Shown in pieces: positions 22,446 to 29,837 of a stretch of 64,000 nt of DNA. How positions within the stretch are numbered: position 1 is the first letter of the stretch; the number at the start of each line of letters is the position of its first letter. Source of the DNA: Nocardioides sp. L-11A (GTDB lineage: Bacteria > Actinomycetota > Actinomycetes > Propionibacteriales > Nocardioidaceae); contig CP124680.1 in NCBI GenBank assembly GCA_029961745.1, positions 5,332,001-5,396,000 on the forward strand, read 5' to 3'. The position numbers and the translations under genes are program-made. Under the pieces are notes generated by a model, which was given only the letters and a program-made list of their open reading frames with translations, was not told the origin of the DNA and ran no database searches.

Positions 22446-23939
22446 ATGACCACGACCTCCATCCCCCACTGGCTCGACGGTGCCCGCCTGACGGTCGACG
22501 GCGCCCGGACCGGCGACGTGTTCAACCCCGCGACGGGCGAGGTCACCGGTGCCGTGCAGCTCGCGGACGCCGCTCTCGTCGACCGTGCGGTGGCGTCGGC
22601 CGCCACGGCGGCGCGCGCGTGGAAGGACAGCTCCCTGGCCCGGCGTACTCAGGTCCTCTTCGCGTTCCGCGAGCTGGTCCGCAGCCACGCCGACGAGCTG
22701 GCCGCGGCGATCACCGCCGAGCACGGCAAGGTCCTCGACGACGCGGCCGGCGAGGTCGCCCGCGGCCTCGACAACATCGACTACGCCGTCGGCATCGCCG
22801 AGCATCTGCGCGGCTCCTTCTCCGCCGAGGTCGGCACCGGCGTCGACGTCCGCTCGATCCGCGAGCCGCTCGGGGTCGTCGCCGGCATCACGCCGTTCAA
22901 CTTCCCGGTGATGGTGCCGCTGTGGATGTGCGCCACCGCGATCGCGACCGGCAACGCCTTCATCCTCAAGCCCAGCGACCGCGACCCGTCGGCGTCGCTG
23001 CTGCTCGCCGACCTCTGGCAGCGGGCAGGCCTGCCCGACGGCGTGTTCACCGTGCTCCAGGGCGACGCCGGCACCGTGCAGGAGCTGCTCGCGCACCGCG
23101 GCGTCGCCGCGGTCAGCTTCGTCGGCTCGACCCCCGTCGCGCAGGCCGTCTACGAGGCGGGCACCCGCGCCGGCAAGCGGGTGCAGGCCCTCGGCGGCGC
23201 CAAGAACCACATGATCGTGCTGCCCGACGCCGACCTCGGGATGGCCGCCGACGCGGCGATCTCGGCCGCCTACGGCTCGGCCGGCGAGCGGTGCATGGCC
23301 GTCTCCGTGCTGGTCGCCGTCGGCGACGTCGCCGACCAGCTGATCAAGGAGATCCAGACCCGCGCGCTCGACATCACCGTCGGCGACGGCACCGTGGCCG
23401 GTACCGGCATGGGCCCGCTGATCACCGGCGCCCACCGCGACCGGGTCGCCGGCTACATCGACGCCGGGGCCGAGGCCGGAGCGACGGTGGTGCTCGACGG
23501 CCGTCGTACCGACGTCCCGGAGTCGGGCTTCTTCCTCGGTCCCTCGCTCATCGACCACGTCACCGAGGAGATGTCGGTCTACCGCGACGAGATCTTCGGG
23601 CCGGTCCTGTCGGTCGTCCGGGTCGACACCTTCGACGAGGCGATCGCCCTCGTCAACCGCAACGAGTTCGCCAACGGCGTCGCGCTGTTCAGCCGCGACG
23701 GCGGCGCCGCCCGGAGGTTCGAGCGCGAGATCGAGGTCGGCATGGTCGGCGTCAACGTGCCGATCCCCGTCCCGGTCGCGCACTACTCGTTCGGCGGCTG
23801 GAAGTCGTCTCTGTTCGGCTCGCACCACATGTACGGCGCCGAGGGCATCGCGTTCTTCACCCGGGCCAAGGTGATCACGTCGCGCTGGCCGGACCCGGCG
23901 ACGTCGACCATCGACCTCGGCTTCCCGCGCAACCGGTGA
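22446..23939 (+). CDS. mmsA: CoA-acylating methylmalonate-semialdehyde dehydrogenase
   Basis: 497 residues, standard length. It converts methylmalonate or malonate semialdehyde plus CoA to propionyl- or acetyl-CoA and CO2. Evidence: PATGEVTGAVQLADAALVDRAV, EPLGVVAGITPFNFPVMVP, VGSTPVAQAVYEAG, GGAKNHMIVLPDAD (Asn in place of the usual general-base Glu, diagnostic of MMSDH) and the catalytic-Cys segment GSAGERCMAVSV near residue 285. TACGGT ends 6 bases before ATG, so the message may be leaderless. It overlaps the aminotransferase by four bases (GTGA), so the two are one operon. Confidence 0.93.
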   Translation: MTTTSIPHWLDGARLTVDGARTGDVFNPATGEVTGAVQLADAALVDRAVASAATAARAWKDSSLARRTQVLFAFRELVRSHADELAAAITAEHGKVLDDAAGEVARGLDNIDYAVGIAEHLRGSFSAEVGTGVDVRSIREPLGVVAGITPFNFPVMVPLWMCATAIATGNAFILKPSDRDPSASLLLADLWQRAGLPDGVFTVLQGDAGTVQELLAHRGVAAVSFVGSTPVAQAVYEAGTRAGKRVQALGGAKNHMIVLPDADLGMAADAAISAAYGSAGERCMAVSVLVAVGDVADQLIKEIQTRALDITVGDGTVAGTGMGPLITGAHRDRVAGYIDAGAEAGATVVLDGRRTDVPESGFFLGPSLIDHVTEEMSVYRDEIFGPVLSVVRVDTFDEAIALVNRNEFANGVALFSRDGGAARRFEREIEVGMVGVNVPIPVPVAHYSFGGWKSSLFGSHHMYGAEGIAFFTRAKVITSRWPDPATSTIDLGFPRNR

Positions 23940-25312
23940 CTCCCGTGACCACCTTCTCGCCCGGGATCACCACCGACGCCGGCGTCGACACCGTGGTCGC
24001 CGACGACCGCGCCCACGTCTTCCACTCCTGGTCGGCGCAGGACAGGATCAGCCCGCTGCCGATCGCCGGCGGCGAGGGATCGCGGTTCTGGGACTACGAC
24101 GGCACGACCTACCTCGACTTCTCCTCGCAGCTGGTCAACCTCAACCTCGGCTACCAGCACCCCGCCGTGGTGGCGGCGATCCAGGAGCAGGCCGCGCGCC
24201 TGTGCATGGTGCAGCCGGCGTTCGCCAACGACGTGCGCGGCGAGGCGGCGCGGCTGATCGCCGAGCGCGCGCCCGGGTCGCTGAACCACGTGTTCTTCAC
24301 CAACGGCGGCGCCGAGGCCAACGAGAACGCGATCCGGATGGCGCGGCTGCACACGGGTCGGCACAAGATCCTCTCGACCTACCGCAGCTACCACGGCGCC
24401 ACCGCCGGCGCGATCGCGCTGACCGGTGACCCGCGGCGCTGGCCGTCGGAGCCGTCGATCCCCGGATCGGTGCACTTCTGGGGGCCCTACCCCTACCGCT
24501 CGGCCTTCCACTCCACCTCCGAGGCGGAGGAGGGCGTGCGCGCGCTGCAGCACCTCGCCGACACGATCATGGTCGAGGGACCCGCCACCATCGCCGCGAT
24601 CATCCTCGAGACCGTGGTCGGCACGAACGGCATCCTCATTCCCCCGCCGGGCTACCTCGCCGGCGTACGCGCGCTGTGCGACGAGCACGGGATCATGCTC
24701 ATCGCCGACGAGGTGATGGCGGGCTTCGGGCGCTGCGGCGAGTGGTTCGCGATCGACCACTGGGGCGTCGTACCGGACCTGATCACGTTCGCGAAGGGGG
24801 TGAACTCCGGTTACGTGCCGCTGGGTGGGGTCGTCGTCGCGGAGTCGATCTTCGACACCTTCCGTGAGCGCGCCTACCCGGGCGGGCTGACCTACTCCGG
24901 CCACCCGCTGGCCTGCGCGGCGGCGGTCGCGTCGATCCGGGTGATGGCCGACGGCGTCCTCGAGCACGCGCGGAGCATGGGCACCGACCTGATCGGCCCA
25001 CGGCTCGCCGAGATCGCCGCGCGTCATCCCTCGGTGGGCGAGGTCCGCGGGCTCGGGATGTTCTGGGCGGTCGAGCTGGTCCGGGACCGCGCGACCCGGG
25101 AGCCACTCGTCCCGTTCAACGCCGCGGGCGCCGACGCCGAGCCGATGACCCGGTTCGCCGCCGCCTGCAAGGAGCGCGGCCTGTGGCCTTTCGTCCACTT
25201 CAACCGCACCCATGTCACCCCGCCGTGCACGACCACACGGGAGGAGCTGCTCGAGGGACTGGCGATCCTCGACGAGGCGCTCGACGTGGCCGACGAGTAC
25301 GCCGCGGGCTGA
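23936..25312 (+). CDS. Class III omega-aminotransferase (beta-alanine/amine:pyruvate type)
   Basis: 458 residues. Class III PLP-dependent transaminase: VFFTNGGAEANENAIRMAR, YHGATAGAIALTGDPRRWP, IADEVMAGFGRCGEWFA with the PLP-contacting Asp, and the Schiff-base Lys in LITFAKGVNSGYVPLGGV. Coupling to mmsA suggests that it removes the amino group from beta-alanine (or 3-aminoisobutyrate) to give the semialdehyde that MmsA consumes. GTG 23936 overlaps the mmsA stop by four bases and starts MTPVTTFSPG in family style. A strong terminator follows. The alternative role in taurine or GABA turnover cannot be excluded from sequence alone. Confidence 0.88.
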   Translation: MTPVTTFSPGITTDAGVDTVVADDRAHVFHSWSAQDRISPLPIAGGEGSRFWDYDGTTYLDFSSQLVNLNLGYQHPAVVAAIQEQAARLCMVQPAFANDVRGEAARLIAERAPGSLNHVFFTNGGAEANENAIRMARLHTGRHKILSTYRSYHGATAGAIALTGDPRRWPSEPSIPGSVHFWGPYPYRSAFHSTSEAEEGVRALQHLADTIMVEGPATIAAIILETVVGTNGILIPPPGYLAGVRALCDEHGIMLIADEVMAGFGRCGEWFAIDHWGVVPDLITFAKGVNSGYVPLGGVVVAESIFDTFRERAYPGGLTYSGHPLACAAAVASIRVMADGVLEHARSMGTDLIGPRLAEIAARHPSVGEVRGLGMFWAVELVRDRATREPLVPFNAAGADAEPMTRFAAACKERGLWPFVHFNRTHVTPPCTTTREELLEGLAILDEALDVADEYAAG

Positions 25313-25324
25313 TCCCAGGACGAA

Positions 25325-25356
25325 CCGACCCGGCGCGTTTGAACGCGCCGGGTCGG
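25325..25356 (+). terminator. Perfect 15-bp hairpin after the mmsA/aminotransferase operon
   Basis: CCGACCCGGCGCGTT (25325-25339) pairs perfectly with AACGCGCCGGGTCGG (25342-25356) around a 2-base loop, 12 bases after the stop codon. The downstream repeats copy part of this sequence. Confidence 0.8.
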
Positions 25357-25420
25357 CGGTTGTCAGGCGTTCAGATGCGCCGGGTCGGCGGTTGTGAGGC
25401 GTTCAGATGCGCCGGGTCGG
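25357..25420. repeat. Two tandem 32-bp repeats derived from the terminator sequence
   Basis: Two copies of a 32-base unit (beginning CGGTTGT and ending GCGCCGGGTCGG) differ at one base. The GCGCCGGGTCGG portion matches the right arm of the preceding terminator, so the array probably grew from it. It ends at the PadR stop codon. Confidence 0.7.
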
Positions 25421-25423
25421 CGT

Positions 25424-26257
25424 TCATTCCGGGTCGGTGGGGTCCTCGGGATCTGCGGGATCTGCGGGGTCGGCGGGGTCCTCCGGATCTGCGGGGTCGA
25501 CGTCCCGGGTCGGGCCGTCGGCGAGGATGCCGTACAGGCTGCGCCGGGCGTCGACGAGCACGCCGACCGCGGCCTGGCGCTGGGCGTCGGAGCCGGCGGT
25601 GACGATCTGCCACACCGCGCCCATGACCTGGCCGATCTCGGCCTTGATGTCGGCATGGCCCTGGTCGACCGCGCCGCCCTGGGCCCGCTCCCGGTTGCGG
25701 TCGAAGGGCACCCAGACGGCGGCGAGCTCGTCGGCGTGCTCCTCGCACCAGGTCGCGCCCTTGGCGGTGAGCCGCATGGCGCGGCGCCCGCGGGCCTCGT
25801 CGATCTCGACGAGCTCCTCGTCCTGGAGCTGCTGGACGGTCGGGTAGACCGAGCCGGGACTCGGCTTCCACACGCCGCCGCTGCGGTCGGTGATCGCCTG
25901 GATCACCTGGTAGCCGTTCGGCGACTCCTCGCGCTGGTTGGCGTCGCGGAGCACGTCGAGGATCGCGGAGCGGACGTCGCCGCGGCGCACCCGCGGGCCA
26001 CGACCGGGCTCGGGGCGACCCATGCCGAAGAGGCCGGCGAGCCACGGCGGCGGCATGCCCGGGCCGCCGGGCCCGAAGCCGGGACCACCGTGGCGACCCC
26101 GGCCACGGCCGGGCTCACCCCACTGGTCCCAACCGGCCCAGCCGCCCCAGGGGCCGGGGCCCCCGCCGCGCTGGCGGCGCTGGAAGCCGCGGGGCTCGGA
26201 GCGACCCCAGGGGTCGCGGTCGTCGTACCGACCGACGTTCTCGTGATGGCGTCCCAT
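25424..26257 (-). CDS. PadR-family transcriptional regulator
   Basis: 277 residues. A Gly/Arg/Pro-rich N-terminal third (about 1-95) precedes the PadR winged helix: VRRGDVRSAILDVLRDANQR, GYQVIQAITDRSGGVWKPS and PGSVYPTVQQLQDEELVEI, then EARGRRAMRLTAKG. A C-terminal helix region (DIKAEIGQVMGAVWQIVTAG) should mediate dimerisation. The tail is a run of Asp-Pro units (DPADPEDPADPADPADPEDP). AAGGAGGT before ATG 26257 is a strong ribosome-binding site. A dyad 75-90 bases upstream fits PadR operators, so self-regulation is likely. Related proteins control membrane or multidrug-resistance genes. Confidence 0.88.
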   Translation of the reverse strand: MGRHHENVGRYDDRDPWGRSEPRGFQRRQRGGGPGPWGGWAGWDQWGEPGRGRGRHGGPGFGPGGPGMPPPWLAGLFGMGRPEPGRGPRVRRGDVRSAILDVLRDANQREESPNGYQVIQAITDRSGGVWKPSPGSVYPTVQQLQDEELVEIDEARGRRAMRLTAKGATWCEEHADELAAVWVPFDRNRERAQGGAVDQGHADIKAEIGQVMGAVWQIVTAGSDAQRQAAVGVLVDARRSLYGILADGPTRDVDPADPEDPADPADPADPEDPTDPE

Positions 26258-26332
26258 GGGGGACCTCCTTCGATGTCGGGGGCCTCGTGGGCCCGGCCTG
26301 AGTTCGAGATACCGCGGGAACAGATCGTGTTT

Positions 26333-26347
26333 GTATCACGATATATC
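26333..26347 (-). promoter_or_regulatory. Candidate PadR operator
   Basis: Read on the minus strand, GATATATCGTGATAC forms a near-palindrome (ATATC...GATAC), resembling the ATATC-N-GATAT type sites bound by PadR proteins. It is unusually AT-rich for this window and lies in the padR upstream region. Confidence 0.5.
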
Positions 26348-26391
26348 GCAACCGTACGCGACAACCATCAACCACGCAAGCCCGTCGGTCG

Positions 26392-27381
26392 TCAGGCCCG
26401 GTCGGGACGGGTCCGGGCGTGCCGCCGTCGGGCCCGCGCGCTCGGCGCGAACTCGTGGTCGCTCGGATGCCGCGACCGGGACGGAGGCCCGGCCGGCCCG
26501 GCGGGACCGGAGGAGCCCGCGGGTCCCGCCGTCCCCTCCGCGCTCGCGGCGGTGCTCGACGCCACGACCCACCGGGCGACCCGTTCGATGCGCAGCGCCA
26601 TCATCGCCGAGGGCGCGACGGCGCCGGTCAGGTACGTCGACAGCCGCGACGGGGAGGTCCCGATGAGCGCGGCGAACTCCCGCTGGGAGAGGCCGGTGCT
26701 GGTGACGCTGGCGCGGATCTGATCGGCGACGGTACGACGCTCGTCCTCACGGGTCACGCGCTGCACCAGACCGACGAACGCCTGCAGCCCGGCCGTCTCA
26801 CCGGCCCGGCCACCGGACTGGATCAGCGCCAGGTGCTCCTCGACCCGCCCGGTCCACGGCGCGGCCGCGGACGCCGCGGCCCACGCACGCCAGGCGCGCA
26901 GGTCCTGGCTGTCGATCACCGCGCCCAGATCCGCGGCCGAGCGGATGGTCGGCGGGACCTCGTCCCGCGCCCCCACGAGCAGCAGGCGCAGTGCCGCCTC
27001 GGCACAGGTCTTCTCCAGCTCGGGACTGCCGCTGATGACCGAGGTGCCGGCGCGGGCGCGCGACCCCCAGGCCAGGCGCCCCAGCCGCCCGACCAGGCGC
27101 ACGGTCAAGGACCGCTCCGGGTCGTCGATCCGGGCCAGGACACGCTCCTGGATCCGGGCGACGGTCGGTGCCCCTTCCGCGCCGATCAGCTCGTCGAGCC
27201 GACGGACGTCATCGGCCGAGGCGAAGTGGATGAGCGCCAGACAGTTGGCGAGCACGGCGCGATGCAGCAGCGCCGCCCGTCCCTCCAGGGCCACCCACGG
27301 CGGCTGTCCCCGATCCCAGAGCGCACGGGCATCGGGACTCGAGGCGACGTCGGCCTCGAACGACGAGATGATCCCCCACAC
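26392..27381 (-). CDS. XRE-type helix-turn-helix protein with long N-terminal domain
   Basis: 329 residues. The first 210 or so are helical and unrecognised, with several Trp (ALWDRGQPPWVALEGRAALL). A Cro/CI-type HTH follows near residues 225-275: VADQIRASVTSTGLSQREFAALIGTS ending in a recognition helix SRLSTYLTG. The C-terminal 50 residues are low complexity, with GPAG units and many Arg. It could be an antitoxin-like or stress regulator, but nothing nearby fixes its target. The GTG start lies at 27381. Confidence 0.75.
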   Translation of the reverse strand: MWGIISSFEADVASSPDARALWDRGQPPWVALEGRAALLHRAVLANCLALIHFASADDVRRLDELIGAEGAPTVARIQERVLARIDDPERSLTVRLVGRLGRLAWGSRARAGTSVISGSPELEKTCAEAALRLLLVGARDEVPPTIRSAADLGAVIDSQDLRAWRAWAAASAAAPWTGRVEEHLALIQSGGRAGETAGLQAFVGLVQRVTREDERRTVADQIRASVTSTGLSQREFAALIGTSPSRLSTYLTGAVAPSAMMALRIERVARWVVASSTAASAEGTAGPAGSSGPAGPAGPPSRSRHPSDHEFAPSARARRRHARTRPDRA

Positions 27382-27758
27382 TCGCCCGGTCCTCTTTCAC
27401 ACGGTGGCGGTTGCTCCCTTTCCCGAGAGCGCCCACCCGAAGACCCGCCAGATCATCCACAGGAGACGGCACCGACCCTAACCAGCCGGAGCGGCCGCCG
27501 GCAGGGCAATCCGGCACCTCACCGAGTCTTTACCGAGCGCGCAACGTGGCGTTCGCCACGGCTGCGGCTCGGGCATATCGCATCCGAGAACCGAGCGGTC
27601 AGATCGCCCGGCGGGCCATGTTGAGATGGCTCCGCGTTCTTCTCGGCGGCGCATCCGGACCATCGGCCGGAGAACCCCGGGTTCCAGAGGTATCTGGCGG
27701 GAATTTCCTCCGGCTCAACGCCGAGACCTCATCGGCGTTACGCCCTTGAAGGAGAACC
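27382..27758. other. 377-bp intergenic region with hairpin before the repeat-protein gene
   Basis: No credible ORF. AACGCCGA (27717-27724) and TCGGCGTT (27732-27739) form an 8-bp hairpin a few bases before the AAGGAG ribosome-binding site of the LPNTG protein, so it could restrain translation or act as an attenuator. A possible promoter is TTTACC with a downstream GCATAT, but the spacing is poor. The rest holds nothing I can name. Confidence 0.4.
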
Positions 27759-29079
27759 GTGAAATTTCCTGCGCGCCTCGACCGCGTACCCGCCCGGACC
27801 CGCCTGCTCGGCGCCCTCGTGACGGCGATCGCGCTGCTGACCGCCGCGCTCGCGGGACCGGCGCTGGCGGCCGACGCCGCGGCGCGCACCGACGCGGCGG
27901 CTCTCGCGAGTGGGCGGACGGGAGCCGGCGGTGACCGGGCGAAGGGCGACGACGCGAAGAAGGTCGTCGTGTGCAAGTACGTCTCCACCCCGGGCGGCGT
28001 GCTGGACCACATCGTGATCGTCAGCGTGAACACCCTCAAGGGATGGAACGGCACCACCTTCCCGTGGAGCTTCCCGGACGCGCACGACTCGGTCGCCGTC
28101 CGCTTCGCCAAGAAGGGCGAGCGCGCCAAGGACGTCCCGCTCTCCGCCTGCCCGACCGACGACGGCGAGGGCGAGGACGTGGAGATCACGCCGCCGACCA
28201 TCCCCGTCACCGACCCCTGCGGCACCGGCAACGCCACCTACGGCACCATCCCCACCGGCAACTACACCGCCACCCGCAACAACGACGGCTCCATCACCCT
28301 CACCGCCACCACCGGCCACACCTTCCCCGACAACAAGCCCACCCACAGCTACCCCACCCCCGTCGAGACCAACACCACCCCCTGCGACGACACCACGCCC
28401 GAGAACCCGGACGTCGAGATCACGCCGCCCACCATCCCCGTCACCGACCCCTGCGGCACCGGCAACGCCACCTACGGCACCATCCCCACCGGCAACTACA
28501 CCGCCACCCGCAACAACGACGGCTCCATCACCCTCACCGCCACCACCGGCCACACCTTCCCCGACAACAAGCCCACCCACAGCTACCCCACCCCCGTCGA
28601 GACCAACACCACCCCCTGCGACGACACCACGCCCGAGAACCCGGACGTCGAGATCACCCCGCCCACCATCCCCGTCACCGACCCCTGCGGCACCGGCAAC
28701 GCCACCTACGGCACCATCCCCACCGGCAACTACACCGCCACCCGCAACAACGACGGCTCCATCACCCTCACCGCCACCACCGGCCACACCTTCCCCGACA
28801 ACAAGCCCACCCACAGCTACCCCACCCCCGTCGAGACCAACACCGTCTCGTGCGGCGAGGTCGGCGGCGAGACCGAGAAGCCCGGCGAGGTCGGCGGCGT
28901 GGCCGTCGTCGCCTACGCCGAGCCGGACGGGGAGGTCGACGCGGCGGCGACCCCGCGCGCCGAGGGCGGGCTGCCGAACACGGGCGGCCCCTCGGCCGGG
29001 CTCGGCCTGCTCGGCATCGGCCCTCACCGCCGCCGGCGCCGCCCTGCTCGGATCGCGGCGCCGGAGCCGGTCCGCCTGA
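27759..29079 (+). pseudogene. Sortase-anchored repeat surface protein with a frameshift after LPNTG
   Basis: A signal peptide (LTAALAGPALAADAAA) is followed by a Lys/Asp-rich domain with VVVCKYVSTPGGVLDHIVIV (about residues 68-130), then three 78-residue repeats (DVEITPPTIPVTDPCGTGN; two Cys each), a short linker and GGLPNTGGPSAGLGLLGIG, an LPxTG-type sortase signal. After this the frame departs into Arg-rich sequence and runs to 29837. Removing one C from the CCC at 29021-29023 gives LTAAGAALLGSRRRSRSA and a stop at 29079, which is the normal hydrophobic anchor and basic tail. The 1321-base interval is one over a multiple of three, and a strong terminator follows the restored stop. As written, wall anchoring would fail. 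Confidence 0.75.
28177..28845 (+). repeat. Three tandem 234-bp coding repeats
   Basis: The TCCCCGTCACCGACCCCTGC segment recurs at 28201, 28435 and 28669, a period of exactly 234 bp (78 codons). The copies are almost identical at DNA level, including third positions, so they are recent duplications or are kept alike by recombination. Each codes for a beta-rich module with two Cys. Confidence 0.92.
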
Positions 29080-29089
29080 TCCCCGCCCC

Positions 29090-29120
29090 GGGTGCCCCGG
29101 TCCCATCCACCGGGGCACCC
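29090..29120 (+). terminator. 12-bp hairpin after the restored stop of the repeat protein
   Basis: GGGTGCCCCGGT (29090-29101) pairs with ACCGGGGCACCC (29109-29120) around a 7-base loop. It begins 11 bases after TGA 29079, which supports 29079 as the ancestral end of the gene. Confidence 0.75.
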
Positions 29121-29186
29121 CGACACCTCCACCACTCCGCGGCCTCGATCTCGGGCCCTGCCGCCCAGCGAAACGGAAACCCGACC

Positions 29187-29837
29187 ATGGGCACCCATTC
29201 CGAGGCACTCGCCACCCTCGCATCGGCGTCGACCGCCGTGACCGCGGCCGGGGTACTCCTGGCGGCGCGACCCTGGCAGGTCCGCCGTGGTGCGGCGGCG
29301 TCCGCGCCGGCGATCCCGGCCCGGATGCGCTGGGCCCAGGCCGCCGTCGTCTCGGTCTTCGCGACGCTGGGCGCCGTGGGCCCGGTACTGACCCTGGCGC
29401 TCACCCGCGGCCGGCCGACCGCGCCGACCACGGCGTCGGTGTTCCTCGTCTTCGCGCTGGGGCTGGCCGCGGCGGCCGGGGTGTGGTCCTGGGCGCACCG
29501 GCCGGTCGCCGGCCAGGCCCGCCGCCCGGACCTGCCCGCGCCCCGGCCGCGGTCGGCTCCCGCCTCCGCTCCCGGCTCCGCCCGCGACGCCGGCGGCCGC
29601 ACCGCCCCGGAACCCGGCCCGGCGGACGTGCCGGCCGACCCGGACCGGGTGCCGACGTGGTCGATCGCCGGGCTCAGCGGGCCAGCCAGGCGGCGTACGC
29701 GTCGAACGAGAACGGTCGGCCGAGGAAGCCGGCGACCAGCTCTGCGGCATTGCCTGCGCCGCCGGGAACCAGCACCCGGTCGCGGTATCGGTGTGCCACC
29801 TCGGGTGCGAACAGGTCGGCCTCGTCGAAGGCGCTGA
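29187..29837 (+). CDS. Small membrane protein with Pro/Arg-rich tail (3' end uncertain)
   Basis: 216 residues from ATG 29187. The first 100 or so form three likely membrane segments (TAVTAAGVLLAARPW, VVSVFATLGAVGPVLTLAL, VFLVFALGLAAAAGVWSWA); the remainder is Pro/Arg-rich. The last 55 codons overlap the convergent M3 peptidase gene by 164 bases and look like a frame with no selection, so the true end may be earlier or lost. I do not recognise a family. It may belong with the surface-protein gene upstream, but a terminator lies between them. Confidence 0.5.
   Translation: MGTHSEALATLASASTAVTAAGVLLAARPWQVRRGAAASAPAIPARMRWAQAAVVSVFATLGAVGPVLTLALTRGRPTAPTTASVFLVFALGLAAAAGVWSWAHRPVAGQARRPDLPAPRPRSAPASAPGSARDAGGRTAPEPGPADVPADPDRVPTWSIAGLSGPARRRTRRTRTVGRGSRRPALRHCLRRREPAPGRGIGVPPRVRTGRPRRRR

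Noticed and set aside
29080..29186. Continuation of the LPNTG protein frame into the next gene as one long fusion protein
   Set aside because: The continuation has no domain, passes through a strong terminator and a fresh start codon; a single-base frameshift explains it better.
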